Shown piece by piece: positions 8,887-17,001 of a DNA stretch of 37,235 bases. Position numbers and translations under genes: made by a program. The DNA is from Nonomuraea sp. SBT364 (GTDB lineage: Bacteria > Actinomycetota > Actinomycetes > Streptosporangiales > Streptosporangiaceae), in contig NZ_LAVL01000082.1 in NCBI RefSeq assembly GCF_001083785.1, positions 1 through 37,235 of the forward strand, in the 5' to 3' direction. Position 1 is the stretch's first letter. Every line of letters starts with the position of its first letter. The notes under the pieces are model-generated. The model made no database searches, had not been told where the DNA came from, and was given only the letters and a program-made list of their open reading frames with translations.

Positions 8887-11178
8887 GTGCCCCGTGATGT
8901 GGTCGCGCCCGACGTAACGGACGCAGGCAGCGCCGAGACCGTGCCCGGCGCGCCCGCGGCACGTCGAAGGCGATTTGGGGGTGGTGGTATGAATCCGGTG
9001 CTGGAGCCGCTGTTCCGGACCGTCCGCGCCACCCATCCCAAGGCCGACCTGCGGCTGATCGAGCGCGCCTACGACGTGGCCGCCCATCACCACCGCGATC
9101 AGAAGCGCAAGAGCGGCGACCCGTACATCACCCATCCGCTGGCCGTGGCGACGATCCTGGCCGAGCTCGGCACCGACGACGAGACGCTCTGCGCGGCCCT
9201 GCTGCACGACACGGTCGAGGACACCGCCTACAGCCTCGACGAGCTGCGCGCCGACTTCGGCGACACGATCGGCTCGCTGGTCGACGGCGTCACCAAGCTC
9301 GACAAGGTCAAGTTCGGCGACGCCGCGCAGGCCGAGACCGTGCGCAAGATGGTCGTCGCCATGTCGCGCGACATCCGGGTGCTCATCATCAAGCTGGCCG
9401 ACCGGCTGCACAACATGCGCACCATGCGCTACCTGCCCGAGCACAAGCGCCACCAGAAGTCCCGCGAGACCCTGGAGATCTTCGCCCCGCTGGCCCACCG
9501 CCTGGGCATGAACACGATCAAGTGGGAGCTGGAAGACCTGGCGTTCGCCATGCTCTATCCCAAGCGCTACGACGAGATCGCGCGCATGGTGTCGGAGCGG
9601 GCGCCGCGCCGCGATCTGTTCCTGCAGGAGGTCATCGAGAAGGTCTCCGGCGACCTGCGCGACGCCAGGATCCGCGCCGTGGTCAAGGGCCGGCCGAAGC
9701 ACTACTACTCGGTCTACCAGAAGATGATCGCCCGCGACGTCGCCTTCGACGACATCTACGACCTGGTGGGCATCCGGGTCCTCGTCGACAGCGTGCGTGA
9801 CTGCTACGCGGCGCTCGGAACGATCCACGCGCGCTGGAACCCGGTCCCCGGCCGGTTCAAGGACTACATCGCGATGCCCAAGTTCAACATGTACCAGTCG
9901 CTGCACACCACGGTGATCGGTCCCGAGGGCAAGCCGGTCGAGCTGCAGATCCGCACGCACGGCATGCACCACCGGGCCGAGTACGGCGTGGCCGCGCACT
10001 GGAAGTACAAGGAGGAGGTCGGCGGCCCCGGCCCCGCCGGCAAGGTCAAGCCGGGCAGCGACATGGCCTGGCTGCGCCAGCTCCTCGACTGGCAGAAGGA
10101 GACCGCCGACCCGGGCGAGTTCCTGGAGTCGCTGCGCTTCGACCTGTCGGTGTCGGAGGTCTACGTCTTCACCCCCAAGGGCCAGGTCATCCCGCTGCCC
10201 GAGGGGGGCACCCCGGTCGACTTCGCCTACGCCGTGCACACCGAGGTCGGCCACCGGTGCATCGGCGCCCGCGTCAACGGCCGGCTGGTGCCGCTGGAGT
10301 CGCGGCTCGGCAACGGCGACACGGTGGAGATCTTCACCTCCAAGTCGCCCGACGCCGGGCCGTCGCGCGACTGGCTCAAGTTCGTCAAGTCCGGCCGCGC
10401 CCGTAACAAGATCCGCCAGTGGTTCTCCAAGGAGCGCCGCGAGACCGCGATCGAGGCGGGCAAGGAGGCCATCGGGCGGGCGATGCGCAAGCAGGGCCTG
10501 CCGCTGCAGCGGCTGATGTCCGGCGAGGCGCTGCTGGCCCTGGCCCGCGACCTGCGCTACCCGGACGTCTCGGCCCTCTACGCCGCCGTGGGCGAGGGCC
10601 ACACGGCCGCCCAGACGGTCGTGCAGAAGCTCGTGGCGTCCATCGGCGGGGTGGAGAGCGCCGAGGAGGACATCGCCGAGACGTCGCTGCCCACGCGCCT
10701 GCGCGGCCGCCCCAGGGGCGGCGGGGCCGGCGTGGTCGTGGCGGGCGACGCCGACGTGTGGGTACGGCTGTCCAAGTGCTGCACGCCGGTGCCCGGTGAC
10801 GAGATCGTCGGTTTCGTCACCCGCGGGCACGGCGTGTCGGTGCACCGCGACGACTGCACCAACATCCAGCAGCTGCGGACCCAGCCGGACCGGCTGGTCG
10901 AGGTGAGCTGGTCGCCGGGCGACGACAGCGTGTTCCTGGTCGCGATCCAGGTCGAGGCGCTGGACCGGCCCCGGCTGCTGTCCGACGTCACCCGTACGCT
11001 GTCCGACCAGCACGTCAACATCCTCAGCGCCTCGGTCACCACCTCCCGCGACCGGGTGGCGGTCAGCAAGTTCACCTTCGAGATGGGCGATCCCAAGCAC
11101 CTGGGCCACGTGCTCAAGGCCGTCAGGAGCATCCAGGGCGTCTTCGACGTCTACCGGGTCAGCGGCGCAGGCAGCTGA
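8887..11178 (+). CDS. rel: Bifunctional (p)ppGpp synthetase/hydrolase Rel
   Basis: 763 residues, full length for the family. Rel makes and degrades the stringent-response alarmone. The HD hydrolase domain has H83 and HDTVED (107-112), so hydrolysis should be active. The synthetase domain carries R323-F-K-D326, the RxKD signature of bifunctional enzymes rather than the ExDD of monofunctional RelA. The TGS domain starts at about 422 (VYVFTPKGQVIPLPEG), the zinc-finger region has KCCTPVPGDEIVG, and the C-terminal ACT domain spans about 683-763. GTG 8887 has GAGGAG 5 nt upstream; an internal ATG at 8989 has no such site. The TGA lies 4 bp from the stop of the convergent fusion gene. Confidence 0.97.
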   Translation: MPRDVVAPDVTDAGSAETVPGAPAARRRRFGGGGMNPVLEPLFRTVRATHPKADLRLIERAYDVAAHHHRDQKRKSGDPYITHPLAVATILAELGTDDETLCAALLHDTVEDTAYSLDELRADFGDTIGSLVDGVTKLDKVKFGDAAQAETVRKMVVAMSRDIRVLIIKLADRLHNMRTMRYLPEHKRHQKSRETLEIFAPLAHRLGMNTIKWELEDLAFAMLYPKRYDEIARMVSERAPRRDLFLQEVIEKVSGDLRDARIRAVVKGRPKHYYSVYQKMIARDVAFDDIYDLVGIRVLVDSVRDCYAALGTIHARWNPVPGRFKDYIAMPKFNMYQSLHTTVIGPEGKPVELQIRTHGMHHRAEYGVAAHWKYKEEVGGPGPAGKVKPGSDMAWLRQLLDWQKETADPGEFLESLRFDLSVSEVYVFTPKGQVIPLPEGGTPVDFAYAVHTEVGHRCIGARVNGRLVPLESRLGNGDTVEIFTSKSPDAGPSRDWLKFVKSGRARNKIRQWFSKERRETAIEAGKEAIGRAMRKQGLPLQRLMSGEALLALARDLRYPDVSALYAAVGEGHTAAQTVVQKLVASIGGVESAEEDIAETSLPTRLRGRPRGGGAGVVVAGDADVWVRLSKCCTPVPGDEIVGFVTRGHGVSVHRDDCTNIQQLRTQPDRLVEVSWSPGDDSVFLVAIQVEALDRPRLLSDVTRTLSDQHVNILSASVTTSRDRVAVSKFTFEMGDPKHLGHVLKAVRSIQGVFDVYRVSGAGS

Positions 11179-11182
11179 CCGG

Positions 11183-12295
11183 TCATCGGGGCCGCAGGTC
11201 GGGCAGGTTGACGACGATCGCCTCCTGGGTGCTGCGCGCGATGACGACGACGGCCTCCTGCGACGGGTCGGGGTTCTCCTCGCGGTGGGGGACGTACGGC
11301 GGCACGAAGACGTAGTCGCCCGGCTCGGTGTCGACGCGCCTCTCCCGCCCGTCCTCCAGGAAGACGAACGACGGGGTGCCGCTGACCACGTAGATGGCGG
11401 TCTCGGAGTCGCCGTGGTGGTGGTCGGCCGAGCGGGTGGCCGGGGCGACGTGCGTCCGGCCCATCCAGAGCCGCCGCGACCCGGTGGTCGCGTCGCTGAT
11501 GGCCGCCAAGCGGCGCATGCCGGACGTCTGCGCCGTGCCGCCGGACAGGCCGGACGACGGGACGTGGCGCAGCGGCTGGTGGAAGGGGTCGGCCTCGGTC
11601 CGGTAGCCCTCCCACAGGCGGCCGCCCGCGCGGTCGAGGACGCCCGAGGCGACGGCGGCCAGCCGGGCCGGGTCGTCGCGGGCGGCGAGCAGTTCGGCGG
11701 CCAGCTCCGGGTCCTGCGCGCGCAGCTCGCGCAACAGCCACTTGCCGGTGCCGTGCCAGTGCCCCGCCAGCGACAGCGCCATCCTGGCGGTCTCCTCGAC
11801 GACGTGCCAGGCGGTGAAGGCGTGCTCGCCGGGATCGCCGCCGCCCGCCAGGTCGTCCAGCAGGTCGGACAGGACGTAGCGGGCCCGGTCGAGCCGCCGG
11901 GCCGGCAGCGGGCCGGGCCCGGCGTCCAAACGGGCCCGCAGCTCGCGCTGCAGCTCGGCGGCCAGGCCGTCGGAGCGGTCGACCAGCAGGACGCCGTCCG
12001 CGCACAGGCGCAGCAGCGTCGGCAGGTCGCGCGAGACGTCCTGCTCGACGAAGGCGAGCAGGCTCGTCCGGCTGTGCACGAGCAGCTCCACCGGCCACTC
12101 CCGCCACCGGCGCGACTCCTTGACGGGCCGGGCCAGGCCGTCGATCACCACGACGATGTCGAGGTCGGAGGTGGGCGTGCGCCGCCCGGTCACCGAGCTG
12201 CCGCCGAGGAAGGCGTACAGGGCGTCGGGGAAGAGCTCCCCGACCAGGGTGCGCGCGGCCGTCACGGGATCCATGACGGCCAGCATAGGACTCAC
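11183..12295 (-). CDS. Nucleotidyltransferase-cupin fusion protein
   Basis: 370 residues with two unrelated folds. Residues ~10-110 form a Pol-beta-type nucleotidyltransferase: GGSSVTGRRTPTSDLDIVVV has the G-S motif at 31-33 and the metal acids D44 and D46, with E70 in VELLVH as probable third carboxylate. Residues ~130-235 are helical, like the C-terminal domain of small nucleotidyltransferases. Residues ~260-365 are a cupin: H292-x-H294, E298 and G in motif 1, and GDYVFVPPYVPHREEN (326-341) with H337 and N341 in motif 2, so metal binding is plausible. No frameshift or stop separates the halves. GTG 12295 overlaps the upstream GNAT stop (GTGA); ATG 12286 is an alternative. Substrate and role are unknown; a small-molecule or antibiotic nucleotidylating function would be a guess. 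Confidence 0.8.
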   Translation of the reverse strand: MSPMLAVMDPVTAARTLVGELFPDALYAFLGGSSVTGRRTPTSDLDIVVVIDGLARPVKESRRWREWPVELLVHSRTSLLAFVEQDVSRDLPTLLRLCADGVLLVDRSDGLAAELQRELRARLDAGPGPLPARRLDRARYVLSDLLDDLAGGGDPGEHAFTAWHVVEETARMALSLAGHWHGTGKWLLRELRAQDPELAAELLAARDDPARLAAVASGVLDRAGGRLWEGYRTEADPFHQPLRHVPSSGLSGGTAQTSGMRRLAAISDATTGSRRLWMGRTHVAPATRSADHHHGDSETAIYVVSGTPSFVFLEDGRERRVDTEPGDYVFVPPYVPHREENPDPSQEAVVVIARSTQEAIVVNLPDLRPR

Positions 12296-12738
12296 AGCGG
12301 CCGGGAGAACGTGACCAGGTCGTTACCGGGGCCGTTGTAGCCGGGCACCGGCGGGCTCGCGGTGAAGCCCAGTCGGCGGTGGAAGGCGATCGACGCCTCG
12401 TTGACGGGGGAGGTGATCGCCCTGACCACGTGGCAGCCGCGGTCGCGGGCCAGCTCGAAGAAGCGCCCGTACAGGCGCCTGCCCAGGCCGCCCGCCCGCA
12501 CGTCCGGGCTGACGCCGACGAAGTGGATGTACGCCTCGCCCGGCAGCGACGGCGAGACGAGGCCGACCAGGAAGCCGGCCAGCCCGCCGCCCGGCCCCTC
12601 GGCCACGAAACTGGTGCGGTGGAAGTGGTCGAGGAACAGGCGGGGGAGCGAGGGCAGCACCGGCCGCCCCCACCACTCGTCGACCACCGCCGCGATCGCG
12701 TCGTAATCGCCGGGCACGGCGAACCGGACACCGGTCAC
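12292..12738 (-). CDS. GNAT-family N-acetyltransferase
   Basis: About 148 residues, a single GNAT domain. The acetyl-CoA loop is VGVSPDVRAGGLGRRLYGRF, and the fold continues through SPVNEASIAFHRRLGF, the typical beta5-alpha4 region of the family. The substrate cannot be predicted. The start is uncertain: GTG 12738 or GTG 12750 are both possible, and neither has a clear ribosome site. The start region is a 12-bp tandem repeat coding Val-Thr-Val-Ile/Thr. The gene follows the DUF349 gene closely and overlaps the fusion gene by 4 bp, so these three minus-strand genes probably form one operon. The pairing with a nucleotidyltransferase-cupin protein may be functional, but that is inference. Confidence 0.85.
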   Translation of the reverse strand: MTGVRFAVPGDYDAIAAVVDEWWGRPVLPSLPRLFLDHFHRTSFVAEGPGGGLAGFLVGLVSPSLPGEAYIHFVGVSPDVRAGGLGRRLYGRFFELARDRGCHVVRAITSPVNEASIAFHRRLGFTASPPVPGYNGPGNDLVTFSRPL

Positions 12739-12761
12739 GATTACGGTCACCGTTACGGTCA
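12733..12761. repeat. 12-bp tandem repeat at the GNAT start codon
   Basis: GGTCACGATTAC (12733-12744) is followed by GGTCACCGTTAC (12745-12756) and a partial third copy (12757-12761). It contains both candidate GNAT start codons and reaches the DUF349 stop codon. A unit of four codons could change the N-terminus or the start spacing by slippage without breaking the frame. Confidence 0.7.
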
Positions 12762-13988
12762 GCTGAACTCGGCCAGGGTGCGCTCGGCCTCCTCCAGCCA
12801 GGAGCGGCGGGCGATGATCGCCTCCTCGGCCTCCTTGACGTCCTTGGCCCGGCCGGCCGCCTGGGCCTTGGCCAGGCGCTTCTCCAGCTGCTCGATCGAG
12901 GTGCGGAGCTGGTCGACCGTGCTCTGCGCGCGGGCGCGGGCCTCGGGGTTGGAGCGCTTCCACTCGGCGTCCTCGGCCTTGCGCACGGCGTCGTCCACCT
13001 TGCGCAGCCCGCCCTCGAGCCGGTCGCGCTGCTCGCGCGGCACCGGCCCGGCGGCCTCCCAGCGCTCCAGGAGGTTGCGCAGCGCCGCCCTGGCCGCGCG
13101 CACGTCGGTGATGGGCAGCAGCTTCTCGGCCTCGATCAGGAGCTCCTGCTTCACCTCCGCGTTGGCCGCCAGCGAGGCGTCACGCTCGGCGAAGACGGCC
13201 GAACGCGCCTGGAAGAACTGGTCCTGGGCGCCCTTGAAGCGTGCCCACAGCTCGTCCTCGGCCTCCCGGGAGGCCCGGCCCGCGTTCTTCCAGCGCTGCA
13301 TGAGGTCGCGGTAGACGGCCGCGGTCTCGCCCCAGTCGGTCGAGCCCGAGATCGCCTCCGCCTCGGCCACGATGGCCTCCTTGGCGGCGCGTATGCCCTC
13401 ACGCTGCTCGTCGAGCCCGGCGAAGTAGTGCTTGCGCCGCTTGGCGAAGGAGGTGCGGGCGGCCGAGAGCCGCTTCCACAGCTGCGCCTCGGTGACCCGG
13501 TCGATGCGGTCGGCGGCCTTCCACTCCTCGACGAGCTGGCGCAGCCGCTCGCCGCCGGACTTCCAGTGGGTGGTCTCGTCGGCGATGCGCTCGGCCTCGG
13601 CGACGATCCGCTCCTTGATGCCCCTGGCTTCGACGCGGGCCTGCTCGCGCGCCGCCTTGACCTCCTCGCGGCGCTGGGCGACCAGCTCCGACAGGGTGTC
13701 GAGACGGGCCGCCAGCGCGCCCAGGTCGCCGACGGCGTGCGCCTCGGCGACCGCTTCGCGCAGCTTGACGATGCTCGCCTCGGCCTGGGCCGGGGCGAGG
13801 TCGGTGCCGCGGACGCGCTGCTCCAGCAGCTGGACCTGGCCGGCCAGTTCGTCGAACTTGCGATGGAAGTAGGCCAGTGCCTCTTCGGGCTCTCCGGCCT
13901 GCCAGGACCCGACGGCCCGCTCTCCCTCAGCCGTACGCACGTAGACGGTGCCGTCGTCGTCTACCCGGCCCCACGGGTCGGTGCTCAC
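12759..13988 (-). CDS. DUF349 coiled-coil protein
   Basis: 409 residues with no membrane segment. An N-terminal beta-rich stretch (DPWGRVDDDGTVYVRTAEGE) is followed by a long charged helical protein with three DUF349-type repeats. Each repeat ends in a W-x-x-A-G/A-x-x-x-R pattern: EEWKAADRID, QRWKNAGRAS and ERWEAAGPVP. DUF349 proteins have no agreed biochemical function; proteins of this type sit near rel and hisS in many actinobacteria. I chose GTG 13988 because GGGAGG lies 5 nt before it; a GTG five codons upstream lacks a site. It is first in a likely operon with the GNAT and fusion genes. Confidence 0.88.
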   Translation of the reverse strand: MSTDPWGRVDDDGTVYVRTAEGERAVGSWQAGEPEEALAYFHRKFDELAGQVQLLEQRVRGTDLAPAQAEASIVKLREAVAEAHAVGDLGALAARLDTLSELVAQRREEVKAAREQARVEARGIKERIVAEAERIADETTHWKSGGERLRQLVEEWKAADRIDRVTEAQLWKRLSAARTSFAKRRKHYFAGLDEQREGIRAAKEAIVAEAEAISGSTDWGETAAVYRDLMQRWKNAGRASREAEDELWARFKGAQDQFFQARSAVFAERDASLAANAEVKQELLIEAEKLLPITDVRAARAALRNLLERWEAAGPVPREQRDRLEGGLRKVDDAVRKAEDAEWKRSNPEARARAQSTVDQLRTSIEQLEKRLAKAQAAGRAKDVKEAEEAIIARRSWLEEAERTLAEFS

Positions 13989-14049
13989 CGTGTCCTCCCG
14001 CACTTTCCATCAGACCCTTCGGGACTCTTCGTCCCTAGTTTGTATTACG

Positions 14050-14922
14050 TCAGCTCTTGCCGCTGATTGTCACGTCTTTGATTTCGACGGTTTCCTTGGG
14101 CGCTCCGGTCCCATCGCCCGAGTCGCCTATGACGCCCGCCTTGTTCACCTTGTCCAGGATGTCGAGCCCCTTGGTGATCGTACCCACCGGTGTGTAATCC
14201 GGGGTGAGCCCGATGTCGCCGAACACGAGGAAGAACTGGCTCCCGGTCGAGCCCGGCGCCTGCGTCTTGGCCATCGCCATCACGCCGCGCTTGTAGGTGG
14301 CGCCCTCCAGGTTCTCCTCGACCATCACGTAGCCCGGGCCGCCCGAGCCGTCGCCCGCGGCCTTGCCGTCGGCCTTGGCCGTCGGGTCGCCGCACTGCAG
14401 CATCGGGAACTTCTCGCTGCCGAGCCGGTGGCACTTGCTGCCGTCGTAGAAGCCCTTGCCGGCCAGGTGCTCCAGCGAGTTGACGGTGCACGGCGCCTTG
14501 GCGTTGTCCAGCTCCACCACGATGTCGCCCTGGTTGGTCTTGAGCGTCATCGTCTTGGTGGCGGGCTTGAGCTTCACCTCCGCCGGCGGCATGCCGACGT
14601 CCTTGACCTGCCCGCCCGCCGTGTCGGCGACGTAGCCGCAGGTGCCCGTCGCCGGATCGTACGGCTTGGGCTGCGCGGCCGCCGCCGCGGTGTCCTGCGG
14701 CGCGGACGCCGTCGGGGTGCTCGCGGCCTCCGTGGCGGGGTCGCTCCCGCCGCCCAGCACCGCCACCGCGGCGACGATGCCGCCCACCACGACGACCACG
14801 CCCACCGTGGAGCCGATGATCGCGGTGCGCTTGTTGCGCTGCTCGCGCTCCAGGCGGCGCTGCATCTGCCGCTCGTGGTGCTCGCGTGCCAGCTGCTTCT
14901 GCCGGTCCTTCCCCGTGGCCAC
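14050..14922 (-). CDS. Membrane-anchored cyclophilin-type peptidyl-prolyl isomerase (copy 1)
   Basis: 290 residues. The cytoplasmic N-terminus (RQKQLAREHHERQMQRR) is followed by one membrane segment, an Ala/Thr/Pro-rich linker, and a cyclophilin domain outside the membrane. Visible active-site elements are CHRLGSEKFPMLQCGDPTA and GSQFFLVFGD, the latter the usual GSQFF motif. It should catalyse proline isomerisation in exported proteins. The start is GTG 14922, because GGGAGG lies 7 nt upstream inside an ATG-initiated extension (ATG 14937) that has no site of its own. The 46 bp to the downstream DUF349 gene hold only a weak 5-bp hairpin. It has a paralogue at 18783-19697 with the same start arrangement. 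Confidence 0.92.
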   Translation of the reverse strand: MATGKDRQKQLAREHHERQMQRRLEREQRNKRTAIIGSTVGVVVVVGGIVAAVAVLGGGSDPATEAASTPTASAPQDTAAAAAQPKPYDPATGTCGYVADTAGGQVKDVGMPPAEVKLKPATKTMTLKTNQGDIVVELDNAKAPCTVNSLEHLAGKGFYDGSKCHRLGSEKFPMLQCGDPTAKADGKAAGDGSGGPGYVMVEENLEGATYKRGVMAMAKTQAPGSTGSQFFLVFGDIGLTPDYTPVGTITKGLDILDKVNKAGVIGDSGDGTGAPKETVEIKDVTISGKS

Positions 14923-15061
14923 CGCTTTGCCTCCCATAGTCAATCAACTGAGGTGGGCGAATCGTATCGGCCAACGGGTAATGATTCGCAGCCCGGCGAC
15001 CCGCACCGGTACCCTTCGGTTACATTCCCATTGGCTTTTTTGACGAGATCAGCTGAGGCAG

Positions 15062-15742
15062 ATGCTCATCGCCGGCTTCCCCGCAGGGGCCTTCCAGACC
15101 AATTGTTACGCCGTCGCGCCCGCTGCGGGCGAGGAGTGCGTCATCATCGATCCAGGTCAGGACGCCACCGACGGAGTCGAGGAGATGCTGCGCGAGCATC
15201 GGCTCAAGCCGGTCGCGGTCCTGCTCACCCACGGCCACCTCGACCACGTCTGGTCGGTGGCCCCGGTCTGCGGCGCGCGCGACGTCCCCGCCTGGATCCA
15301 TCCCGACGACCGGCACCTGCTGAGCGATCCGGCCGCCGGCTGGTCGCCGACGAGCGCCTCGCTGTTCGGCGGCGTCACGCTGAGCGAGCCCGACGACGTC
15401 CGCGAGCTGACCGACGGCGCCGTGCTGGAGCTGGCCGGCCTGGAGTTCACCGTCGACCACACGCCCGGCCATACCAGGGGGTCGGTGAGCTTCCGGCTGC
15501 CCGCCGACGAGATCATGTTCGCGGGCGACCTGCTGTTCGCCGGCTCCATCGGCCGCTCCGACCTGCCGGGCGGCGACTATCCGACGATCCTGCGCAGCCT
15601 CGCCACCAAGTGCCTGCCGCTGCCTGACGATACGGTCGTCCTGCCGGGCCACGGACCACAGACCACGATCGGCCACGAGCGCGCCACCAATCCTTATCTC
15701 AAGGAGGCCGCGCCGCACGCCGGTCCCACACGAGGAATCTGA
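15062..15742 (+). CDS. Metallo-beta-lactamase-fold hydrolase (glyoxalase II-like)
   Basis: 226 residues. The metal-binding motif THGHLDH (56-62) supplies H57, H59, D61 and H62. Further ligands are in DHTPGHTRGS, FAGDLLF and the C-terminal LPGHGPQT. This matches hydroxyacylglutathione hydrolase-like enzymes, which act on thioesters; since actinobacteria lack glutathione, the real substrate may be a mycothiol conjugate or another thioester (inference). GAGG (15055-15058) precedes the ATG by only 3 nt. The TGA overlaps the hisS ATG by one base (TGATG), so translation is coupled. The order of this gene followed by hisS is conserved in Mycobacterium. Confidence 0.9.
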   Translation: MLIAGFPAGAFQTNCYAVAPAAGEECVIIDPGQDATDGVEEMLREHRLKPVAVLLTHGHLDHVWSVAPVCGARDVPAWIHPDDRHLLSDPAAGWSPTSASLFGGVTLSEPDDVRELTDGAVLELAGLEFTVDHTPGHTRGSVSFRLPADEIMFAGDLLFAGSIGRSDLPGGDYPTILRSLATKCLPLPDDTVVLPGHGPQTTIGHERATNPYLKEAAPHAGPTRGI

Positions 15743-17001
15743 TGACTTTCCAAGCACCGAAGGGCACCTTCGACTGGCTGCCACCCCGCTCCGAGCAGGT
15801 TCTCGCCGTCCGCGAGGCGCTCGTCGCCCCGGTACGGCTGGCGGGTTACGGCTATGTCGAGACGCCCGTCTTCGAAGACACCCAGCTGTTCGCCAGGGGC
15901 GTGGGCGAGTCGACCGACATCGTCTCCAAGGAGATGTACACCTTCCCCGACAAGGCCGGCCGCTCGCTGACCCTGCGGCCCGAGGGCACCGCGTCCGTGG
16001 TGCGCGCCGTCCTGCAGCACAACCTCCACACCGGGCAGCTCCCGGTCAAGGTGTGGTACTCCGGCAGCCAGTTCCGCTACGAGCGCGCCCAGAAGGGCCG
16101 CTACCGCCACTTCTGGCAGGTCGGCGCGGAGGCGCTCGGGTCCGAGGACCCGGCGCTCGACGCCGAGCTCATCGTGCTCGCCGCCCAGGGCTTCGCCTCG
16201 CTCGGCCTGACGGACGTCCGGCTGCTGGTCAACTCGCTCGGAGACAAGACCTGCCGGCCCGTCTACCGGGCCGCGCTGCAGGACTTCCTGCGCGGCCTCG
16301 ACCTCGACGACGACACCCGCGCCCGGATCGAGATCAACCCGTTGCGCGTGCTCGACGACAAGCGGCCCGAGGTACAGGCACAGCTCGACGGCGCGCCCCT
16401 GGTCGTCGACCACCTGTGCGCCGCCTGCAAGGCCTACCACGAGGAGGTGCGGTCCCTGCTGACCGCCTCCGGCGTCGCCTTCGAGGACGACCCCAGGCTC
16501 GTGCGCGGCCTCGACTACTACACCCGCACCACGTTCGAGTTCGTGCACGGCGGGCTCGGCTCGCAGTCGGCCATCGGCGGCGGCGGCCGCTACGACGGGC
16601 TCAGCGAGATGCTCGGCGGCCCGCCGCTGCCCAGCGTCGGCTGGGCGCTCGGCGTCGACCGCACGTTCCTGGCCATGGAGGCCGAGGGCCTGCTGCCCGA
16701 GGCCGCGCCGGGCCGCGTCCAGGTGTACGGTGTCGCGCTGGGTGACGACGCCCGCCGCCGGATGTTCCACCTCGTCGCGGAGCTGCGCCGGGCGGGCGTC
16801 AGCGCCGACATGGCCTTCGGCGGCAAGGGGCTCAAGGGCGCGATGAAGGGCGCCGACCGCTCGGGCGCCCGGTTCGCGCTCATCCTGGGCGAGCGTGACC
16901 TGGCCGCCGAGGCCGCGCAAGTGAAAGACCTGACCACCGCTGAGCAGACCGAGGTGCCGCTGGCCCGGGTCGTCGACGTCTTGAAGGGGAAAGTGCAGTG
17001 A
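15742..17001 (+). CDS. hisS: Histidyl-tRNA synthetase
   Basis: 419 residues, a class II synthetase that charges tRNA-His. Motif 2 is FRYERAQKGRYRHFWQVGAE, and the histidine-specific motifs LVRGLDYYTRTTFEFV and GGGGRYDGL are intact. The N-terminus APKGTFDWLPP is typical. The C-terminal anticodon-binding domain begins near residue 325. The ATG overlaps the hydrolase stop, and the TGA overlaps the aspS GTG (GTGA, 16998-17001), making a tightly coupled three-gene operon. Confidence 0.97.
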   Translation: MTFQAPKGTFDWLPPRSEQVLAVREALVAPVRLAGYGYVETPVFEDTQLFARGVGESTDIVSKEMYTFPDKAGRSLTLRPEGTASVVRAVLQHNLHTGQLPVKVWYSGSQFRYERAQKGRYRHFWQVGAEALGSEDPALDAELIVLAAQGFASLGLTDVRLLVNSLGDKTCRPVYRAALQDFLRGLDLDDDTRARIEINPLRVLDDKRPEVQAQLDGAPLVVDHLCAACKAYHEEVRSLLTASGVAFEDDPRLVRGLDYYTRTTFEFVHGGLGSQSAIGGGGRYDGLSEMLGGPPLPSVGWALGVDRTFLAMEAEGLLPEAAPGRVQVYGVALGDDARRRMFHLVAELRRAGVSADMAFGGKGLKGAMKGADRSGARFALILGERDLAAEAAQVKDLTTAEQTEVPLARVVDVLKGKVQ

